Assembly: GCA_027058735.1 (NCBI GenBank)
Contig: JALURZ010000220.1
Span: forward strand, 1 to 8,643
DNA length: 8,643 bases
Direction: 5' to 3'
DNA from: Hyphomicrobiales bacterium
Lineage (GTDB): Bacteria > Pseudomonadota > Alphaproteobacteria > Rhizobiales > JALURZ01
Part shown: piece after piece, positions 5,637 to 8,643 of the stretch
How positions within the stretch are numbered: position 1 is the stretch's first letter
Layout of the letters: each line of letters begins with the position of its first letter
Notes under the pieces: model-generated
Databases searched by the model: none
Told to the model about the DNA's origin: nothing
What the model saw: the letters and a program-made list of their open reading frames with translations, nothing else
Made by a program: the position numbers and the translations under genes

Positions 5637-5859
5637 TGAACGGCGCACCATGTGGCCGGCCCCCTCAACCGCCATTCCGCCCCGATCGGCCGACATGCTG
5701 CTGTGAGACCCATGCGGCGGACAGCGATCAGCGCGCCTTGCGCAATGAGCGAAACAACGGCTGTCCTGTCGCAAGTCTTGTGCTGCCTGTCGCTCTATGG
5801 CAGTGTCCGCGCCGATGGAAACGGGCGACTCGCTCGCCTGGCACAAGCGCCATCGCATC
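5637..5859. other. Non-coding stretch between the murA-run promoter and tRNA-Thr
   Basis: Open frames here on both strands have no recognisable protein similarity, no good ribosome sites, and the plus-strand ones read straight through the tRNA. The tRNA promoter should lie in this stretch, but I found no TTGACA/TATAAT-like pair with normal spacing; CTATGG at 5795-5800 is the only -10-like hexamer and lacks a partner. The two divergent transcription units therefore share about 230 nt of upstream DNA. Confidence 0.5.
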
Positions 5860-5934
5860 GCCGCCGTAGCTCAGGGGTAGAGCGCGCCATTGGTAATGGT
5901 GAGGTCGGGTGTTCAATTCACCCCGGCGGCACCA
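5860..5934 (+). tRNA. tRNA-Thr (anticodon GGT)
   Basis: All cloverleaf parts can be read. The acceptor stem GCCGCCG pairs fully with CGGCGGC, the D-stem GCTC pairs with GAGC around AGGGGTA, and the anticodon stem CGCCA pairs with TGGTG (one G-U). The anticodon loop TTGGTAA has GGT at 34-36. A 5-nt variable loop AGGTC follows, then T-stem GGGTG/CACCC with loop TTCAATT, discriminator A and an encoded CCA. GGT decodes ACC and ACT threonine codons; ACC is common in this GC-rich genome. It is the only plus-strand gene here, facing the PanE-like gene convergently. No partner tRNA or duplicated 3' end is visible in the window. Confidence 0.97.
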
Positions 5935-6176
5935 TTATTTCGCTCACGCTGTCGCCCTTCGGGCTGCGCTCCTCAGGCGGCGGCGCAGGGGCGCCGGGGC
6001 GCGGTCGCGACCTTGGAAAGGCTGTTCGAGGTTTTTCCGTCCTGCCGCATCAGTTTCCGTCTCACGGCAAATTCGCATCCGCCCGCGCGGGCCGGCCCGG
6101 TATTCGTCCGGGTCCTTGGGTGCGGGGTCGAGGCCGCCTCGCTCGCCTGCACCGTCAATCTCCCGCCCCCGCACGC
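5935..6176. other. Convergent intergenic region with GC-rich hairpins, no gene seen
   Basis: This 242-nt stretch separates the tRNA end from the end of the PanE-like gene. I see no credible protein; frames on either strand are compositionally driven. It holds several small inverted repeats: GCCC-TTC-GGGC at 5954-5964 just after the tRNA, the 10-bp palindrome GGTCGCGACC at 6003-6012, CCCGG-N7-CCGGG at 6096-6112, and CGAGG-N3-CCTCG at 6129-6141 just past the protein gene. None is followed by a T-run in the appropriate direction, so termination of the two facing units is either factor-dependent or uses poor hairpins. Confidence 0.5.
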
Positions 6177-7151
6177 TCAATAGCAGCCCGCCAGCCGCGC
6201 GCGCTGGCGCACCAGGGCGAGCACCGTGTCGATGACCGGCGTGGCAACGCCTGTCAGCACGCCCAGTTCCTGAACCGCGCCCACCAGCGCATCGATTTCC
6301 ATGGGCCGGCCCCGTTCCAGGTCCTGCAGCATGGAGGGCTTGTGGGCGCCGACCGCTTTTGCGCCGGCGATGCGCTTGTCCAGCGAGACCGGGAACCGCA
6401 CGCCAAGGGCTTCGCCGATCATTTGGCCCTCGCTCATCATGGCGCGGATGACCTTGAGAACATCCTCATCGCCGCACAATTGCGCCAGATCGGCGCCGGT
6501 CAGGGCGCTCAGCGGATTGAACGTGAGATTGCCCCACAGCTTGACCCAGATCTCATCGCGGATGCGCGGGCGGATGGGCGCCCTGAAGCCCGCCACGCGC
6601 AGGGCAGCGGAAATCGCCTCGATGCGCGGCGTCTTTTCGCCATCGGGTTCGCCCAGCGAAAAGCGGTCGCCCTCCACATGGGTGACGACGCCGGGCTCGG
6701 CGATCTCGCAGGCCGGATAGACCACGCAGCCGATCACCCGTTCAGGTTTCAGCACATCCCATTGCCGCCCGCCGGGATCGACACTTTCGATGCGCCGGTC
6801 GCGCCATGGTCCGGGGTTCTTGTAGAAGTACCACCACGGCACGCCGTTGACCGCGCTGACGATCGCACCGTCCTCGTCAAGCAGGGAGGCGATGCCATCA
6901 ACGACACCCGGCACCGAATGGGCCTTGAGCGTGACGATGACCGCATCCTGCGGGCCGAGCGCGCCGGGATCGTCGCTGGCGGGCAGTTTCGCGACCCGTT
7001 CCCCGCCCTCGATCCGCAGCCGCAGGCCATGTTTTTTGATGGCGGCCAGATGGGGACCGCGCGCGACAAGGCTGGTCTCGACGCCCGCCAGATGCAACTG
7101 CGCCGCCAGATAGCCGCCGATGGCACCGGCGCCGTAGATACAGATGCGCAT
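6177..7151 (-). CDS. Ketopantoate reductase family (PanE/ApbA) NADPH-dependent 2-oxoacid reductase
   Basis: The 324-residue product starts with a Rossmann NADP-binding motif GAGAIGG (residues 7-13). It has the family residues TLKAHSV (Lys76), VNGVPWW (Asn102), the catalytic lysine in WVKLWGNLTFNPLSAL (Lys204, with Asn208), and SMLQDLERGRPMEID (Ser273, Glu285). All catalytic positions of 2-dehydropantoate 2-reductase (EC 1.1.1.169) are filled, so an active cytosolic reductase is likely. It is about 20 residues longer than E. coli PanE, with an aromatic NGVPWWYFYKNPGPW segment that I associate with a subfamily often found in catabolic clusters. The true substrate may therefore be another 2-oxoacid rather than ketopantoate, and I withhold the panE symbol. 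It starts inside the stop of the acyl-CoA synthetase gene (TGATG) with GGGGA 7 nt upstream, so the two are translationally coupled. Confidence 0.88.
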   Translation of the reverse strand: MRICIYGAGAIGGYLAAQLHLAGVETSLVARGPHLAAIKKHGLRLRIEGGERVAKLPASDDPGALGPQDAVIVTLKAHSVPGVVDGIASLLDEDGAIVSAVNGVPWWYFYKNPGPWRDRRIESVDPGGRQWDVLKPERVIGCVVYPACEIAEPGVVTHVEGDRFSLGEPDGEKTPRIEAISAALRVAGFRAPIRPRIRDEIWVKLWGNLTFNPLSALTGADLAQLCGDEDVLKVIRAMMSEGQMIGEALGVRFPVSLDKRIAGAKAVGAHKPSMLQDLERGRPMEIDALVGAVQELGVLTGVATPVIDTVLALVRQRARLAGCY

Positions 7152-8643
7152 CAGCCGATCCCCAGTTTTTCCGCCAGCCCGATGCGCTGCAGCTTGCCGG
7201 TGGCGCCCTTCGGGATTTCATCCATGAACAGGATCTTGCGCGGCACCTTGAAGGGGGCGAGCCGGGCCGCGGCGAATTCGCGGATCGCGCGTTCATCGGC
7301 GTTGGCGCCCTCGCGCAGCACGATCACCGCGGCCACATCCTCGCCGAGCTTGTCATGGGGCACGGCGAACGTGACCACCTGGGCCACCGCCTCATGGTCC
7401 ATCAGCACATCGTCGATCTCGCGCGGGGAGATTTTTTCACCACCCCTGTTGATGATCTCCTTGAGCCGGCCGGTGATGGTCACATAGCCCTCCTCGTCCA
7501 TCATGCCCTGATCGCCGGTGCGAAACCAGCGGCCCTGGCCATCGGCGCGCTCGAAGAAATTTTCCGCATTGGCGGCCGGGTTGTTTTCATAGCCCGCCGT
7601 CACGTTGGGTCCCGAAATGACGATCTCGCCGAGCGCGCCCTGCTCCAGTATCCGCCCGTCCTGATCGGCGATGGCCACTTCGGGACCGGCGGCGATGCCC
7701 ACGGTTCCCGCCTTGCGCGCGGCGGGCGGCAACGGGTTGGAGGCCATCTGGTGGGCGGCCTCGGTCATGCCATAGGCTTCGATCACCGGACAGCCGAAGG
7801 TTTTTTCCAGGGCGGCCATGACCTGGGGGGGGAGCGAGGACGAGCTGGAGCGGATAAACCGCAGGCTGGTTTCCACCGGCCCGTCGGACTTGATCCGCGA
7901 CAGGATCGCCTGATGCATGGTCGGCACGGCGGTGTACCAGGTGGGGCGGATATCATCGAGCCAGCGGCGGAACCGCAGGGCGTTGAACCCCGGCGTGCAG
8001 ACCACTTCGCCGCCCGCCGCCAGCCCCGACAGAACGGCCGCGATCAGCCCGTGAATGTGAAACAGCGGCATGACATTGAGACAGCGGTCCTTGTCGGTGA
8101 GTTGCAGGGATGCCCCGATATTGCGCGCCGAGGCCATGAGATTGCCATGGCTCAGGGGCACGATCTTGGGACGCGAGGTGGTGCCCGACGTGTGCAGCAC
8201 CAGACAGGGGTCGTCGTGCGCACCGTCGCCGGGCGCAGCGCCACCGCGCGCGCCGGCTATCTGGAAGTCGCCGGCGGGCGCGCCCCCGGGCCAGCTGATC
8301 GTGGCGATGGCGATGCCGCGCTTTTTCGCCGCCTCCAGCGCCGGCGACGCGCTCCCGCGTTCGACAATCAGCAGTTTCGCGTCGAGATCGGCAAGATAAA
8401 AGTCAAACTCCTCTTCGCGGTAGGACGGATTGAGCGGCGCGGCCACAGCCCCCCCCGCGACCCCCAAGAACAGGCTCGCCCTTTCCGGTCCGTTGGGCCG
8501 CACAATCGCCACCCGGGCGCGCCGGGCAACGCCAAGCGAGCGCAGGGCCGCGCCGGTCTCATCGATCAGCGCGCGCAGCCGGCCAAAGCCGAGCGATGGC
8601 CGCCCCGGCGCGCCAATCGCCGGACTGTCATGGCGATGCCCGG
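7151..8643 (-). CDS. AMP-forming acyl-CoA synthetase, oxalyl-CoA synthetase (AAE3/Pcs60)-like, 5' end missing
   Basis: The frame is open to the right edge, giving 496 residues; family members have about 510-515, so only some 15-20 N-terminal residues are missing. A GTG at 8512 is internal, since residues before it (FGRLRALIDETGAALRSLG) fit the ANL-family N-terminus. Motifs, numbered from the first residue in the window, are the P-loop HTSGTTSRPK at 150-159, the EAYGMTEA block at about 288-295, FRTGDQG at 373-379, GRLKEIINRGGEKISP around 391-406 and the C-terminal catalytic lysine in GATGK at 483. The segments TWYTAVPTMHQ, LRFIRSSSSSL and EAYGMTEAAHQMASNPLP closely resemble plant AAE3 and yeast Pcs60, which activate oxalate to oxalyl-CoA (EC 6.2.1.8). 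The exact acid is inferred, not proven. It overlaps the PanE-like gene by one nucleotide. Confidence 0.9.
   Translation of the reverse strand, partial: GHRHDSPAIGAPGRPSLGFGRLRALIDETGAALRSLGVARRARVAIVRPNGPERASLFLGVAGGAVAAPLNPSYREEEFDFYLADLDAKLLIVERGSASPALEAAKKRGIAIATISWPGGAPAGDFQIAGARGGAAPGDGAHDDPCLVLHTSGTTSRPKIVPLSHGNLMASARNIGASLQLTDKDRCLNVMPLFHIHGLIAAVLSGLAAGGEVVCTPGFNALRFRRWLDDIRPTWYTAVPTMHQAILSRIKSDGPVETSLRFIRSSSSSLPPQVMAALEKTFGCPVIEAYGMTEAAHQMASNPLPPAARKAGTVGIAAGPEVAIADQDGRILEQGALGEIVISGPNVTAGYENNPAANAENFFERADGQGRWFRTGDQGMMDEEGYVTITGRLKEIINRGGEKISPREIDDVLMDHEAVAQVVTFAVPHDKLGEDVAAVIVLREGANADERAIREFAAARLAPFKVPRKILFMDEIPKGATGKLQRIGLAEKLGIG

Noticed and set aside
4001..5713. 570-residue MurA with a long N-terminal extension
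   Set aside because: The extension is Arg/Ala/Gly-rich, overlaps the small basic protein in another frame, and the ATG at 5290 has AGGA at the proper distance and gives the normal MurA N-terminus.
5829..6149. 12-nt direct repeat CTCGCTCGCCTG on both sides of tRNA-Thr (5829-5840 and 6138-6149)
   Set aside because: tRNA genes are common integration sites, but this repeat is low-complexity, does not include the tRNA 3' end, and no integrase or foreign gene lies between the copies.
5944..6180. 78-codon minus-strand frame between tRNA-Thr and the PanE-like gene
   Set aside because: Arg/Gly/Ala-rich translation without motif or ribosome site, and alternative frames are equally open on both strands.
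5652..7487. Long plus-strand open frame (611 codons)
   Set aside because: It runs straight through the tRNA-Thr gene and then antisense to the PanE-like gene; no ribosome site or family motif.

Overview
This is a GC-rich, gene-dense stretch of a bacterial chromosome. The gene order points to an alphaproteobacterium: murA, a DUF2948 gene, hisD, a UPF0262 gene, a low-molecular-weight phosphatase gene, infA, maf and yacG, all in a row on the minus strand. I recognise this cluster as a conserved alphaproteobacterial block. The tRNA-Thr and the UPF0262 and DUF2948 proteins also fit that class. I cannot name the order or genus from the sequence alone.

Right to left, the layout is as follows. Positions 8643 to 6177 (minus) hold a pair of metabolic genes. 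One is an acyl-CoA synthetase closest to the oxalyl-CoA synthetase (AAE3/Pcs60) type, whose first residues lie beyond the window. The other is a ketopantoate-reductase-family (PanE/ApbA) dehydrogenase, joined to it by a TGATG stop/start overlap. Positions 6176 to 5935 are non-coding, with a few GC-rich hairpins. Positions 5860 to 5934 (plus) hold a tRNA-Thr(GGT) with an encoded CCA end, the only plus-strand gene. A good sigma-70-type promoter lies at about 5625 to 5596, facing left, with a perfect palindrome inside it. It starts a nine-gene minus-strand run: a 56-codon basic small protein (5568-5398), murA, DUF2948, hisD, UPF0262, phosphatase, infA, maf and yacG (cut by the left edge).

The nine-gene run mixes core functions that do not share one pathway: the first committed step of peptidoglycan synthesis (MurA), the last two steps of histidine synthesis (HisD), translation initiation (IF1), nucleotide-pool or septum-related house-cleaning (Maf) and gyrase inhibition (YacG). 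Three conserved but poorly characterised proteins sit between them. Spacing is tight: hisD and UPF0262 overlap by 8 nt, UPF0262 and the phosphatase abut with no gap, and most others are 7 to 40 nt apart. Larger gaps precede murA (107 nt), DUF2948 (94 nt) and infA (121 nt). The infA gap may hold an internal promoter and the DUF2948 gap holds a strong hairpin.

The window is mostly housekeeping. I found no mobile element, CRISPR array, phage gene or defence system. The points most worth a second look are the short unannotated gene upstream of murA, the palindrome in its promoter, the intercistronic hairpin after murA, and the oxalyl-CoA synthetase/PanE-like pair.
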